DNA of 64,000 bases from Bacteroidaceae bacterium (GCA_024398435.1 JAKSJD010000007.1:49157-113156); one strand, 5' to 3'; positions 34,661 to 43,362 are shown, counted from the first letter of the stretch. The notes: a model not told the origin generated them from the sequence alone. Made by a program: numbers and translations.

Positions 34661-37049
34661 TCCGTTTCAGATTGATTGTTTTCTTTGTTCCGTTATAATA
34701 TACAGTGGTTTGGCCACCCTTCTCGGTCGAGATTGTGAATCGTACCACCTTTCCGTTCTTCCATTCCATGCCTACTTCAAAGCCACCTCTTGCCCTGAGT
34801 CCGCTCACGCGTCCTTCGTTCCATTCCTCAGGTGTAGCTGGCAAAAGCATGATAGCATCGTCTGACGATTGTATCAACATCTCCACCACTCCGGCACATC
34901 CTCCGAAGTTGCCGTCGATTTGGAACGGACTGTGCGAGTCGAAGAGGTTGGGATATGTACCTCCACCCGAAACATAGTTCTCGCCTTGATATCCGTCGGG
35001 ACTTACATACCTCAACAACTTGCGGTATATGTGGTAGGCATTCTTTGCGTCAAGCAATCGGGCAAACAGGTTCACACGCCAACCAGTGCTCCAGCCAGTG
35101 GAATTGTCGCCCTTTATCTCGAGTGTCTTCGCACATGCGGTTCTCAGTTGTTCGAGTGAATAGTCCTGATAAGGCAGTTCCTTGCCATCGAACCATTCGA
35201 GCTGATGACCTGGATAGAGTCCGAACAGATGCGACTGATGTCGGTGTTGTGGGTCGGGGTCTTCCCAATCGTAGTACCATTCCTGCAGGTTGCCTTTCTT
35301 TCCGATTCGGTATGGCAGGAGTCGGGCAATGGCTGCCTCTATCTCAGTTTGCAAGTCGGCATCCTGATTCAGTGTCTTCGCAGCCTTCAATGTAGCCGAA
35401 AGACATTCACGGATCATTGCAATATCGGCACTTCCGCCATACATGGTCTGACCTCTGTAGCCTTCGCCTGTGCGATACACATTCTCAGGCGAAGTGGAAG
35501 GAGATGTGAGCAAATGTCCTTCCTTTTCGATGAGCCACCCCAAGCAGAATTGGGCCGCACCTTTCAGTACTGGATAATATTCCTCCAGGAACTTGAGGTC
35601 CTGACTGAAGGCGAAGTGTTCCCAGATATGGGTGGAAGTCCAAGCTCCGCCCATATTCCAGTTGGCCCACATTGGGTCGCCGCCATGTTCGCCCACAGGG
35701 CACGACATAGCCCAGATGTCGGTGTTGTGAGCCAGGCACCAACCTTTGTTCACTCCATAGTATTCCTTTGCGGAGGTCTGCCCCGTTGTCGATACATTTC
35801 GAAGGAACGAGAGCATCGAACGGTGCATCTCTCCGAGGTTGGCGGTCTCTGCTGCCCAATAGTTTTCCTCGAGATTTATGTTTGAAGTGTAGTTGCACGA
35901 CCAAGGCGGAAGCAACGATTCGTTCCAAAGCCCTTGAAGATTGGCTGGCACACCCATAGTTCTCGAACATGAAATCAGCAGATATCTGCCAAACTGGAAA
36001 TACAAGGCTTCCAATTCGGGATTGCGTTGGTTCTTGGCTGTATAGTCATAGAGTTGCTTATCTGTAGGCATCGAAGCAATCGAGGCATCTGTCTTGCCCA
36101 AGTCGAGACTTACACGGCCAAAATACTTTTGGAAGTCGTTGACATGAGCCGCCATGAGTTTGCCGACCGATTTCTTTGCAGCCGCATCGATTCTCTTTCT
36201 CACAAGCGTCTTATAGTCTCTGCCCTCTTTCACTGGGTCCTTGTCGAAACCATTGAAACTCGTTACGTTTGCAATCAGAATCGTCACTTCGCGGTTTCCG
36301 TCGATGGCCAAACCGCCGTCCGTCGCCTTCAGGTTCTTTCCGCCTACCACCTTCACGATGGTACGATAATGGATACCTCGGTTTTCGTCGTAGCTGAATT
36401 GGTTGCCTACATAGTTTGGTATGGAATGATAGGCTGCATAGCCATCCGAAACGATTTCGTCTGCCGCGATTTTGTTAGTGTGAGGCAACTGTGAATCGAG
36501 TTTCAGCAATGCCCCGAAAGGTTTGTCGGCCTTGATATGCACTACAATCACACTGTCGGGAGCCGAAGCGAAAAACTCGGAAGTCATGCGTCGGCCACCA
36601 ATCCCGTATTCGGTTGTAGCCACAGCCTTCGAGATATCGAGTTGGCGCGAATAGTCCGTTGGTGTGCCCTCGGCATCATCGAAGTCGATGGTCAATGTAC
36701 CGAGTGGTTGGTAGTTCTCGCTGTAATGGCCTTGAATCAGTCTCTGCGCACGGTCGGCAGCCCTGTAGTTCTCCTTATCGAGCAAGCCACGGATACTATC
36801 GAGATAAAAGTATGCACCGGGCGAGAACACTTTCCTGTCGGGTTCGCCCGTCCAGAGAGTAATGTCGTTGAGCGAAATTTTCAGTTGTTTCGTTCCACCA
36901 TACACCATTGCACCCATTCCTCCATTACCGATAGGCAGAGCCTCCTCGAAGTACTGGGCAGGACGGTCGTAATGCAGACAAAGCCCCTGTCCGTTTGCCA
37001 TCAAAGCTACGAACACAGCCACTATGGATGTTATGATTTTCCTTTTCAT
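34635..37049 (-). CDS. GH95 family alpha-L-fucosidase-like glycoside hydrolase, secreted
   Basis: About 804 aa from the ATG at 37049; ATG 37055 is an alternative, and the longer TTG start at 37088 overlaps the promoter box. The signal peptide is MKRKIITSIVAVFVALMANGQ. N-terminal blocks YFEEALPIGNGGMGAMVYGG and LNDITLWTGEP, and central NLQGLWNESLLPPWSCNY, NINLEENYW, HRHQSHLFGLYPG and QIDGNFG, identify GH95. The usual NINxQMNYW reads NINLEENYW here. Family members release fucose (some galactose) from plant or host glycans. It is the first gene of the minus-strand run; its 3' end overlaps nadA. Confidence 0.9.
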   Translation of the reverse strand: MKRKIITSIVAVFVALMANGQGLCLHYDRPAQYFEEALPIGNGGMGAMVYGGTKQLKISLNDITLWTGEPDRKVFSPGAYFYLDSIRGLLDKENYRAADRAQRLIQGHYSENYQPLGTLTIDFDDAEGTPTDYSRQLDISKAVATTEYGIGGRRMTSEFFASAPDSVIVVHIKADKPFGALLKLDSQLPHTNKIAADEIVSDGYAAYHSIPNYVGNQFSYDENRGIHYRTIVKVVGGKNLKATDGGLAIDGNREVTILIANVTSFNGFDKDPVKEGRDYKTLVRKRIDAAAKKSVGKLMAAHVNDFQKYFGRVSLDLGKTDASIASMPTDKQLYDYTAKNQRNPELEALYFQFGRYLLISCSRTMGVPANLQGLWNESLLPPWSCNYTSNINLEENYWAAETANLGEMHRSMLSFLRNVSTTGQTSAKEYYGVNKGWCLAHNTDIWAMSCPVGEHGGDPMWANWNMGGAWTSTHIWEHFAFSQDLKFLEEYYPVLKGAAQFCLGWLIEKEGHLLTSPSTSPENVYRTGEGYRGQTMYGGSADIAMIRECLSATLKAAKTLNQDADLQTEIEAAIARLLPYRIGKKGNLQEWYYDWEDPDPQHRHQSHLFGLYPGHQLEWFDGKELPYQDYSLEQLRTACAKTLEIKGDNSTGWSTGWRVNLFARLLDAKNAYHIYRKLLRYVSPDGYQGENYVSGGGTYPNLFDSHSPFQIDGNFGGCAGVVEMLIQSSDDAIMLLPATPEEWNEGRVSGLRARGGFEVGMEWKNGKVVRFTISTEKGGQTTVYYNGTKKTINLKRNEKRTVEA

Positions 37050-37085
37050 TGTCATACGAATCTGATTCAATTTCCTTTTGCTTTG

Positions 37086-37093
37086 CAAAAATA
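37086..37093 (-). promoter_or_regulatory. -7 promoter box for the GH95 gene and the run after it
   Basis: Minus-strand TATTTTTG, 36 nt upstream of the ATG at 37049. It supports the downstream start over the TTG at 37088. Confidence 0.55.
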
Positions 37094-37150
37094 CAAATAA
37101 AAAACGAAAACGAATACGATTTTATCAATAATTTGCATTATTAATAAAAA

Positions 37151-37185
37151 GTTTAGAGTATAGAGTGTAGAGTGTAAAGTGTAGA
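37151..37185. repeat. Heptanucleotide tandem repeat, five units
   Basis: Five consecutive 7-nt units: GTTTAGA, GTATAGA, GTGTAGA, GTGTAAA, GTGTAGA. It lies between the divergent GH95 and SGNH genes. Confidence 0.85.
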
Positions 37186-37266
37186 GAGTTGTGTGCAGGA
37201 CAATAAAATTGCAAGATATCCGTTATAACAGTGTAACAATTAATCAACAATTAAACAACCAAAATT

Positions 37267-37929
37267 ATGAAAAGAATTTTTACTCTCATTTTCGCTGTCA
37301 CAATGATTGCAGTGGCAGCAAATGCCCAGACAAAGAAAGTCTCAGTCCTCGGCGACTCCTACTCTACATTCAAGGGCTCAAATCCTGATGGCTATGCACC
37401 ATTCTATCCCGATGCAAACAACGACGTTAAGGAAGTGGCTCAGACATGGTGGAGCCTTTACACCAAGGCAAAGGGCTATACACTCGAAGTGAACGATTCA
37501 TGGGGCGGAACAACCATCTGCAACACAGGTTATTTCAGAAGCAATTCAGCCAACTCATCATTCAATTCACGTCTGTGGAAACTCGGCAACCCCGACATCA
37601 TCTTTGTGTTCGGAGGAACGAACGACGCATGGGCAAACGCACCAGTCGGTGAATACAAGTATGCCGACATCAGCAAGGCCGATTGCAACTCTCTTCGCCC
37701 AGCATTGGCATATATGCTCGATGCCCTTGCAAGGATTTATCCAAATGCAACGGTTTACACCATCCTCAATTCTGAGTTGAAGGAAGATGTGAACGAGTCG
37801 TTCCGTGTAGTATGCAAACACTATGGTGTGCAGCTCATCGAACTCCACGACATCGAGAAGCAAAACGGTCACCCATCAATCAAGGGCATGCAAGCCATCT
37901 GCGACCAACTTCTCGAAGCCATAAAATAA
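37267..37929 (+). CDS. Secreted SGNH/GDSL hydrolase
   Basis: 220 aa with signal peptide MKRIFTLIFAVTMIAVAANA. Block I GDSYS gives Ser31, block III is GGTNDAW, and the catalytic His lies in NGHPSIKGM near the C-terminus. This is an SGNH esterase fold, often acting as a carbohydrate deacetylase in Bacteroidales. It lies divergent to GH95, so a joint role in glycan breakdown is possible. No -7 box is obvious in front of it. It ends at a strong terminator. Confidence 0.88.
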   Translation: MKRIFTLIFAVTMIAVAANAQTKKVSVLGDSYSTFKGSNPDGYAPFYPDANNDVKEVAQTWWSLYTKAKGYTLEVNDSWGGTTICNTGYFRSNSANSSFNSRLWKLGNPDIIFVFGGTNDAWANAPVGEYKYADISKADCNSLRPALAYMLDALARIYPNATVYTILNSELKEDVNESFRVVCKHYGVQLIELHDIEKQNGHPSIKGMQAICDQLLEAIK

Positions 37930-37954
37930 CAGCTACAATAAGCATACAACAAAC

Positions 37955-37997
37955 AAGAGTCTCTCCGTCATCATTGACCAAGAGGCTCTTTTTTTAG
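37955..37997 (+). terminator. Rho-independent terminator after the SGNH gene
   Basis: AAGAGTCTCT (37955-37964) pairs with AGAGGCTCTT (37981-37990) with one G-U pair. A small inner stem GTCA/TGAC is present, and a run of T follows. Confidence 0.9.
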
Positions 37998-38060
37998 GAA
38001 CTGACTTACATATTGACACCACAGGCTTTTTTCAGTTTGGCTCCGCCGAATTAAAATTTC

Positions 38061-38126
38061 TTGCTAAACTTCGGGGCATGTCTCGCTAAACTTTGGGGCA
38101 TGTCTTGCTAAACTTTGCATGACCTC
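38061..38126. repeat. Tandem array, three units of 22 bp
   Basis: Units start at 38061, 38083 and 38105. Each begins TTGCTAAACTT or TCGCTAAACTT, and the first two end GGGGCATGTC. The third diverges after GCTAAACTTTG. It resembles the reverse complement of the array at 58291-58372. Confidence 0.88.
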
Positions 38127-38141
38127 GATTGCGTAAAAAAC

Positions 38142-38361
38142 GTCAATTTGTCAATTTGTCAATTAACTAATTTGTGGGTTTTTCATTGGTGCGCAAAAAA
38201 TTTGTTCCTCAATATTACTTATTTAATGATTAAATTATTATTAAAAAACACTTCTTATTATATATATAATATATATATTATATATAATAAGGGCAAGTAT
38301 CCCTCAGGCCTCCACACACTAAAAACAGCTAATTGACAAATTGACAAATTGACAAATTGAC
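38142..38361. mobile_element. 220-bp inverted-repeat (MITE-like) element
   Basis: The left end is three 8-nt units (GTCAATTT twice, GTCAATTA; 38142-38165). The right end is four complementary units (TAATTGAC, then AAATTGAC three times; 38330-38361). The 24 nt at 38142-38165 are the exact reverse complement of 38330-38353. The middle carries a near-palindromic run of alternating A and T (38255-38290). There is no coding frame and no clear target duplication, so mobility is only a possibility. Confidence 0.6.
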
Positions 38362-38485
38362 TTTTCTCTATGATGATAGATATATAATTAAATATGTGTT
38401 AAAAAAAATTGTGGGATGGATGTTGTTTGTTTCATATCATCATCGCGATGCAGAATTTGCATTACGCACCATTTTTGAAGAAAGA

Positions 38486-38512
38486 TTTATAAATATTAAA
38501 AATATTTATAAA
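38486..38512. promoter_or_regulatory. Perfect 12-bp palindrome upstream of the glycerate kinase promoter
   Basis: TTTATAAATATT (38486-38497) and AATATTTATAAA (38501-38512) are perfect inverted repeats with a 3-nt centre. They end 5 nt before the -33 TTTG, a position suited to a regulator site. Confidence 0.5.
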
Positions 38513-38516
38513 AAAA

Positions 38517-38548
38517 TTTGGTCATATCAAATATTTATTGTATCTTTG
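38517..38548 (+). promoter_or_regulatory. Promoter of the glycerate kinase transcript
   Basis: -33 TTTG at 38517-38520 and -7 TATCTTTG at 38541-38548 with a 20-nt spacer. The transcript would have a leader of about 215 nt. Confidence 0.78.
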
Positions 38549-38554
38549 CAGTGT

Positions 38555-38769
38555 GTTTAAGAAACAGAGCGCAGGGAGTTAGCCCAAAGTTTCGCGAAGT
38601 TGATGGGCTGGCAACGCGAACTATCGACTCTCAAAGCGCATTCTCTTTCCGAGACACAAAAGGGTAAAATGAAGGGATAGAACTTTCGGAGAAGCAAAAC
38701 CATCTCTGCGTGAGGCCAAGAACTCACTGTCGATGAGTTGGTGTGGACAAATAAATCATCCGCAAATTT
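38555..38769 (+). ncRNA. Long structured leader of glycerate kinase with predicted pseudoknot
   Basis: Outer stems: GCGC (38569-38572) with GCGC (38636-38639), and GGGAGT (38574-38579) with ACTCTC (38627-38632). Inside, AGCCCA (38581-38586) pairs with TGGGCT (38604-38609). The hairpin loop TTCGCG (38591-38596) pairs with CGCGAA (38615-38620), making an H-type pseudoknot. Further hairpins follow, including AACTCA/TGAGTT (38721-38738). I recognise no known riboswitch. It is a candidate cis-regulatory RNA or an independent small RNA. Confidence 0.55.
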
Positions 38770-39834
38770 ATGGACAGAAAGAAAATCATAATTGCTTCGG
38801 ATTCGTGGAAAGGATCGCTCGACTCGTTCGAGGTGGCTGACGCGATGGCTCGCGGTTTCGGGGATGCCTGCAACGACTTCGACATCACGAAACTCTATAT
38901 CTCTGACGGTGGAGAGGGATTCACTCGCTGCATCAATGCCACAATCGGGGGCAACTTGATAGAACTGTCTGTTACGGGGGCTCTTGGGGAAACGGCATGT
39001 CCAATGGTGTGTGCCATCGACGGGGAAACAGCGGTGATGGATGTGGCATCAATCGTCGGCATCAATCTTATCGCTCCCGAAGAACGGAACCCTTGGAATG
39101 CAAGTTCGAGGGGTGTCGGAATGGCAATCAACCAACTCTGTTCACTGGGTTTCAAACATATCATCATCGGGCTTGGTGGCTCGGTCACAAACGATTGCGG
39201 ATTGGGCATGATTGAGGAAATCACTTGCGACTTATCTCACATCCGCTTCACAATTGCTTCGGATGTTACGAGTCCGCTGCTCGGCCCTAACGGTGCCACA
39301 TATATGTTTGCCCGCCAGAAAGGGGCTACGGAGAAGATGCTCGAACCGCTGGAACGGAGAAACAGGCAGAGGGGCGAATGGCTGGAGAAGATGTGCGGAA
39401 GGAAGATTATGGACTTGCCAGGTGCTGGCAGTGCGGGTGGGATTGGCTGTGCGTTATTGGCTTTGCCAAACACGAGGATGGTGAGTGGTATCGAACTCTT
39501 GCTCAGTCTCTACGACTTCGACTCCCTACTCTCTCAGGCGGCTCTCGTCGTTACGGGCGAAGGACGGCTCGACTTCCAGTCGCTGATGGGCAAGGCTCCT
39601 TATGGCATTGCGATGCGGGCGCAGGCTAAGGGCATTCATTGCATTGCCTTGTGTGGACAGGTGGACGAGCGGGGAAAGGATGAATTTGACAGGATATTTA
39701 CAAAAACAATTCAGGCTTCACCTTCCCATCTTTCTATCGATGAAATGATGAAGCCCGAAATAGCTAAACAGAATATTTACTTGGCTATCAAAGCCTTGAC
39801 ATCGTCGGCTAAATACTTCTCCAACTCTTTGTAA
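38770..39834 (+). CDS. glxK: Glycerate kinase, GlxK/GarK type
   Basis: Phosphorylates D-glycerate, feeding it into glycolysis or serine synthesis. 354 aa, slightly shorter than the usual 370-380. The conserved N-terminal DSWKGSLDSFEVADAM, SDGGEGFT, GLGGSVTNDCGLGM and LPGAGSAGGIGCAL segments are intact, as is VVTGEGRLDFQSLMGKAP. The 3' end runs 58 bp into the convergent DUF3298 gene. The gene has a strong promoter and a 215-nt structured leader. No glyoxylate or tartronate genes are nearby. Confidence 0.92.
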   Translation: MDRKKIIIASDSWKGSLDSFEVADAMARGFGDACNDFDITKLYISDGGEGFTRCINATIGGNLIELSVTGALGETACPMVCAIDGETAVMDVASIVGINLIAPEERNPWNASSRGVGMAINQLCSLGFKHIIIGLGGSVTNDCGLGMIEEITCDLSHIRFTIASDVTSPLLGPNGATYMFARQKGATEKMLEPLERRNRQRGEWLEKMCGRKIMDLPGAGSAGGIGCALLALPNTRMVSGIELLLSLYDFDSLLSQAALVVTGEGRLDFQSLMGKAPYGIAMRAQAKGIHCIALCGQVDERGKDEFDRIFTKTIQASPSHLSIDEMMKPEIAKQNIYLAIKALTSSAKYFSNSL

Positions 39835-40682
39835 GGAACGGTCACCTTTGGCATTCCGGCTGCATAGCACGCAATCTCATAGGCCCCATAAGTGAAGACT
39901 ACTCCGTCCTTCGTGAGATAAGGTGGGAACTGTGGCAATGGGAAGTCCTTCACAGCATCTTCGAAGATGGCTTCTTCGACTGGTGATTCCTCTCCGAAGA
40001 ACTCGTCGAGATGGCTGTAGATAAGTTTCTTCAGACGACCCGAAACCAATGTATCACGTTCGATTGACCATGTATCCGTAGTGTCGCGCTTGAATATATT
40101 GTAGTCGAAGAACTTTCCGTCGGCCTTTGCGAATGTACATCCCTGATCGAATGGCATTCCGTGGGCTCCTCCCCAGAAATCATAACCAGAGTAGTGGTAG
40201 GTCACGTATTTGTCGGTTTCTTCCAACAACTTATACTTGGCTTCGCTGCTCCAACCGATTTTCGAGCTGGAATATTCATCTATCTCTGCCCCATCGAAGA
40301 ATGCCTTCGAATAGAACTGCAACCATGTCTGCACGAATTCAGGTTTCTGCACATCGAACGTGTCGGCACGGAAATCTTCGTTGAAATCGCCATAGGTACC
40401 ATTCAACTTCGAATCAATCCAACGGATGATGTTGCGACAAAGGGCCTTTGGACCTTTAGGAACATCTATATCCACGTCGAAACTGCAAATGGCACCTTCT
40501 ACGTCGGCACTATCGGTAAAGTGGAGTGCGTTGACACTGAACTCTGGTTCATCCATGAAAAGCGAGGAATCTACCATTAACGAGTCGGAATCATTTGCAC
40601 TGGCTTCGCCGGCTTGATCACATGAAGTGGCTACAAATGCCGGAAGCAGGATAATCAAAGCTAAATAAAATATCTTCTTCAT
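39777..40682 (-). CDS. DUF3298 (RsiV-like) lipoprotein
   Basis: 301 aa. The lipoprotein signal ends in VATSC (Cys21), followed by an acidic Ser/Asp-rich linker. The C-terminal half matches DUF3298, including VVFTYGAYEIACYAAGMPKVTVPYKELEKYL. DUF3298 domains occur in the anti-sigma factor RsiV and in many Bacteroidetes lipoproteins of unknown role. It follows pnp by 80 nt, with a palindromic repeat between them. Its 3' end overlaps that of glxK by 58 bp on the opposite strand. Confidence 0.85.
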   Translation of the reverse strand: MKKIFYLALIILLPAFVATSCDQAGEASANDSDSLMVDSSLFMDEPEFSVNALHFTDSADVEGAICSFDVDIDVPKGPKALCRNIIRWIDSKLNGTYGDFNEDFRADTFDVQKPEFVQTWLQFYSKAFFDGAEIDEYSSSKIGWSSEAKYKLLEETDKYVTYHYSGYDFWGGAHGMPFDQGCTFAKADGKFFDYNIFKRDTTDTWSIERDTLVSGRLKKLIYSHLDEFFGEESPVEEAIFEDAVKDFPLPQFPPYLTKDGVVFTYGAYEIACYAAGMPKVTVPYKELEKYLADDVKALIAK

Positions 40683-40723
40683 CTGTAAGAGGGTTGGAGT
40701 TGGTATGTTCCACCTACCAAAAG

Positions 40724-40758
40724 CCTCCCCTAAATGGGGAGGTATGGAGGGGTTGGTC
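40724..40758. repeat. GC-rich palindromic repeat between pnp and the DUF3298 gene
   Basis: CCTCCCCTAAATGGGGAGG (40724-40742) is a near-perfect palindrome, followed by TATGGAGGGGTTGG. It is the intergenic form of the repeats found in mnmA and nadA. Confidence 0.8.
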
Positions 40759-40762
40759 TATA

Positions 40763-43129
40763 TTACTTCAAGAAGTCGTCGAGCGCACTGCGAACATCTC
40801 CTGCTGGAGCATCATCCTGTGGCTGAACTTCTTCGCCTTCATTGTCCTTCTTTGCGAAGTCGCTGTGGCGGAATTCCTGACGCTGTGGACGGTCGCCACG
40901 CTGACGGTCTGGACGTCCTTCTCGACGGTCGCCACGTGGACGGTCGCCACGCTCTGGACGTGGACGCTGTGGACGTTCTGGACGCTCTACATATCCTTCT
41001 GGCTTTTCGAGCAATACTCGGTGTGAGAGCTTGAACTTACCAGTCTTCTGGTCAACATCAGCGAGCTTCACTTCAATCTTATCGCCTTCCTTCAGACCTG
41101 TTTCTTCCATTGTTTCGAAACGCTTCCAATCGATTTCGGAGATGTGGAGAAGTCCTTCCTTACCTGGGAGGAACTCTACGAAACATCCGTAAGGCATGAT
41201 TGACTTAACTGTACTTTCATATACTTCGCCTACCTCTGGAACTGCTACGATGCCCTTGATCTTGGCCATTGCCGCCTGGATGGCATCGCGGTTAGGTGCT
41301 GAAACCTGAACCTTACCTACGCCGTCAACTTCTTCGATAGTGATAACTGTACCTGTCTCTTCCTGCATCTGCTGGATTACCTTGCCACCAGGACCGATAA
41401 CGGCACCAATCATATCCTTAGGGATTGTGATCTGCTCGATACGTGGAACATGAGGCTTGAAGTCTTCGCGTGGTTCGCTGATTGTCTTCATCATTTCGCC
41501 CATGATATGCTCACGACCTGCCTTTGCCTGCATGAGAGCCTTTTCGAGGATTTCGTATGAAAGTCCGTCGCACTTGATATCCATCTGAGTTGCTGTGATA
41601 CCATTGACTGTACCTGTAGTCTTGAAGTCCATATCGCCGAGGTGGTCTTCATCGCCAAGGATATCTGAAAGGATGGCATACTTGTCTTCTCCTGGGTTCT
41701 TGATAAGACCCATTGCAATACCTGCTACTGGATTCTTGATAGGAACACCGGCATCCATAAGTGCAAGTGTACCAGCACAAGTTGTAGCCATTGAAGAAGA
41801 ACCGTTTGATTCGAGGATATCACTTACTACACGGAGAGTGTAAGGGAAATCTTCAGGAATCTGCCCCTTGATACCACGCCATGCAAGATGACCGTGACCA
41901 ATCTCACGACGACCAGTGCTGCGCTGAGCCTTAGCCTCGCCTGTAGAGAATGGAGGGAAGTTGTAGTGGAGAAGGAAACGCTGGTTGTAGCGCTCGAGAG
42001 CACCGTCGACGAGCTTTTCATCGAGCTTGGTTCCGAGTGTAGCTGTAGCGAGTGCCTGAGTTTCACCACGAGTGAAGATAGCAGAACCGTGAGGTCCTGG
42101 AAGTGGACTTACCTCGCACCAGATTGGACGGATGTCAGTAGTCTGACGACCATCAAGACGGATGCCTTCGTCGAGAATGCAACGACGCATAGCATCGCGC
42201 TCAACATCTGCGTAATATCTGTCGACGAGAGTGTTCTTCTCTTCGAGTTCTTCTTCTGTCATGTCTGCATGGGCAGCTGCATAAGCTTCCTTGAAGTTTT
42301 CGCGGATTGCCTCGAAAGCATCAGCACGTTCGTGCTTTTCGAGTCCCTGCTTTGTAACATCGTAAGCCTTCTGGTAGCATTCTGCCTTAACAGCCTCACG
42401 AAGTTCTTCATCGTTTACTTCATGACAATATTCACGCTTAACATCTGTTCCGAGTTCCTTCATGAGTTCCTTCTGGAGCTGGCACTGAGGCTTGATAGCA
42501 TCGTGAGCTGCCTTGAGGGCACCGAGAAGATCCTGTTCGCTGACTTCCTTCATTTCGCCTTCGACCATCATGATGTTTTCTTCAGTGGCACCAACCATGA
42601 GATCCATATCAGCTTCCTTGAGCTGCTCGAATGTTGGGTTGATAACGAACTCACCATTAATGCGAGCTACGCGAACTTCAGAAATTGGTCCTTCGAAAGG
42701 AATGTCAGAGCATGCAAGAGCTGCAGAAGCTGCAAAACCTGCAAGAGCATCAGGCATATCAACTCCGTCGGCAGAGAAAAGAATTACGTTTACGTAAACC
42801 TCTGCGTGATAGTTTGATGGGAACAATGGACGGAGTGCGCGGTCGACCAATCGGCATGTAAGGATTTCTTCATCCGATGGCTTGCCTTCACGCTTTGTAA
42901 AACCTCCAGGGAATCGGCCGTTTGCCGAATACTTCTCACGATACTCTACCTGGAGAGGCATAAAATCTGTTCCTGGTACTGCATCTTTTGCGGCACAAAC
43001 AGTGGCCAAGAGCATGGTGTTGCCCATTCTGAGCATAACGGCTCCATCGGCTTGTTTTGCCAAACGTCCTGTTTCAATGCTGATTTCTCTTCCGTCAGGC
43101 AATGAAACTTTTTTTGTAATTACATTCAT
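40763..43129 (-). CDS. pnp: Polynucleotide phosphorylase with basic C-terminal tail
   Basis: A 3'-5' phosphorolytic exoribonuclease of 788 aa. It contains two RNase PH domains (about 1-230 and 310-545), an alpha-helical linker, a KH domain ([20 protein letters not shown], about 570-630) and an S1 domain (about 635-705). The tail has RP-, RGD- and RQ-rich repeats (for example [12 protein letters not shown]) and then an acidic end. Tails of this kind often add RNA-binding strength. The promoter box is about 89 nt upstream, so the leader is long. Confidence 0.96.
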   Translation of the reverse strand: MNVITKKVSLPDGREISIETGRLAKQADGAVMLRMGNTMLLATVCAAKDAVPGTDFMPLQVEYREKYSANGRFPGGFTKREGKPSDEEILTCRLVDRALRPLFPSNYHAEVYVNVILFSADGVDMPDALAGFAASAALACSDIPFEGPISEVRVARINGEFVINPTFEQLKEADMDLMVGATEENIMMVEGEMKEVSEQDLLGALKAAHDAIKPQCQLQKELMKELGTDVKREYCHEVNDEELREAVKAECYQKAYDVTKQGLEKHERADAFEAIRENFKEAYAAAHADMTEEELEEKNTLVDRYYADVERDAMRRCILDEGIRLDGRQTTDIRPIWCEVSPLPGPHGSAIFTRGETQALATATLGTKLDEKLVDGALERYNQRFLLHYNFPPFSTGEAKAQRSTGRREIGHGHLAWRGIKGQIPEDFPYTLRVVSDILESNGSSSMATTCAGTLALMDAGVPIKNPVAGIAMGLIKNPGEDKYAILSDILGDEDHLGDMDFKTTGTVNGITATQMDIKCDGLSYEILEKALMQAKAGREHIMGEMMKTISEPREDFKPHVPRIEQITIPKDMIGAVIGPGGKVIQQMQEETGTVITIEEVDGVGKVQVSAPNRDAIQAAMAKIKGIVAVPEVGEVYESTVKSIMPYGCFVEFLPGKEGLLHISEIDWKRFETMEETGLKEGDKIEVKLADVDQKTGKFKLSHRVLLEKPEGYVERPERPQRPRPERGDRPRGDRREGRPDRQRGDRPQRQEFRHSDFAKKDNEGEEVQPQDDAPAGDVRSALDDFLK

Positions 43130-43217
43130 CTTTTTACGTTCTTTGGTGATAGAACCTCATAAAATATTTTCACATTCGGCCTAACACCTTATTTATAATT
43201 AAATACTAAAAATCGTG

Positions 43218-43225
43218 CAAAGTTA
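43218..43225 (-). promoter_or_regulatory. -7 promoter box for pnp
   Basis: Minus-strand TAACTTTG, 88 nt upstream of the pnp ATG. Confidence 0.68.
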
Positions 43226-43332
43226 AGCATTTTTCACGAATCACGGACAACGAATCACGAATTATTTGTGTATTTACATTCATTTTTGTGGGAATAATTC
43301 GCGTTTGCGCTTGGTGTTTGCTCAAAATTGAT

Positions 43333-43340
43333 TACCTTTG
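43333..43340 (+). promoter_or_regulatory. -7 promoter box for the DUF4369 lipoprotein gene
   Basis: TACCTTTG, 22 nt before the ATG at 43363. It lies downstream of an earlier in-frame start at 43288 and so fixes the start at 43363. Confidence 0.72.
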
Positions 43341-43362
43341 CAGCCAAATAAAAACATCACTA

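Larger units (their letters stand above)
37998..38540. other. Repeat-rich intergenic region before glycerate kinase
   Basis: About 540 nt, very AT-rich. In order it holds a 22-bp tandem array (38061-38126), a 220-bp inverted-repeat element (38142-38361), and a perfect 12-bp palindrome (38486-38512) ending just before the glycerate kinase promoter. Short frames here are AT-driven and unconvincing. Confidence 0.7.

Noticed and set aside
37050-37088. TTG start at 37088 for the GH95 protein
   Set aside because: It overlaps the -7 box, and it would bury the signal peptide behind 13 charged residues.
38115-38560. Two short plus-strand frames (about 70 codons) before glycerate kinase
   Set aside because: They consist of translated A/T repeats, and one contains the glycerate kinase promoter.
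38555-38769. Glycerate kinase leader as a SAM-I or TPP riboswitch
   Set aside because: GGCTGGCAAC resembles part of SAM-I and GCGCAGGGA resembles part of TPP, but the other conserved segments and helix order of both are absent.
38555-38769. Glycerate kinase leader as an HDV-like ribozyme
   Set aside because: The pseudoknot topology is partly similar but only 7 nt separate the two strands where the P3 hairpin must fit.
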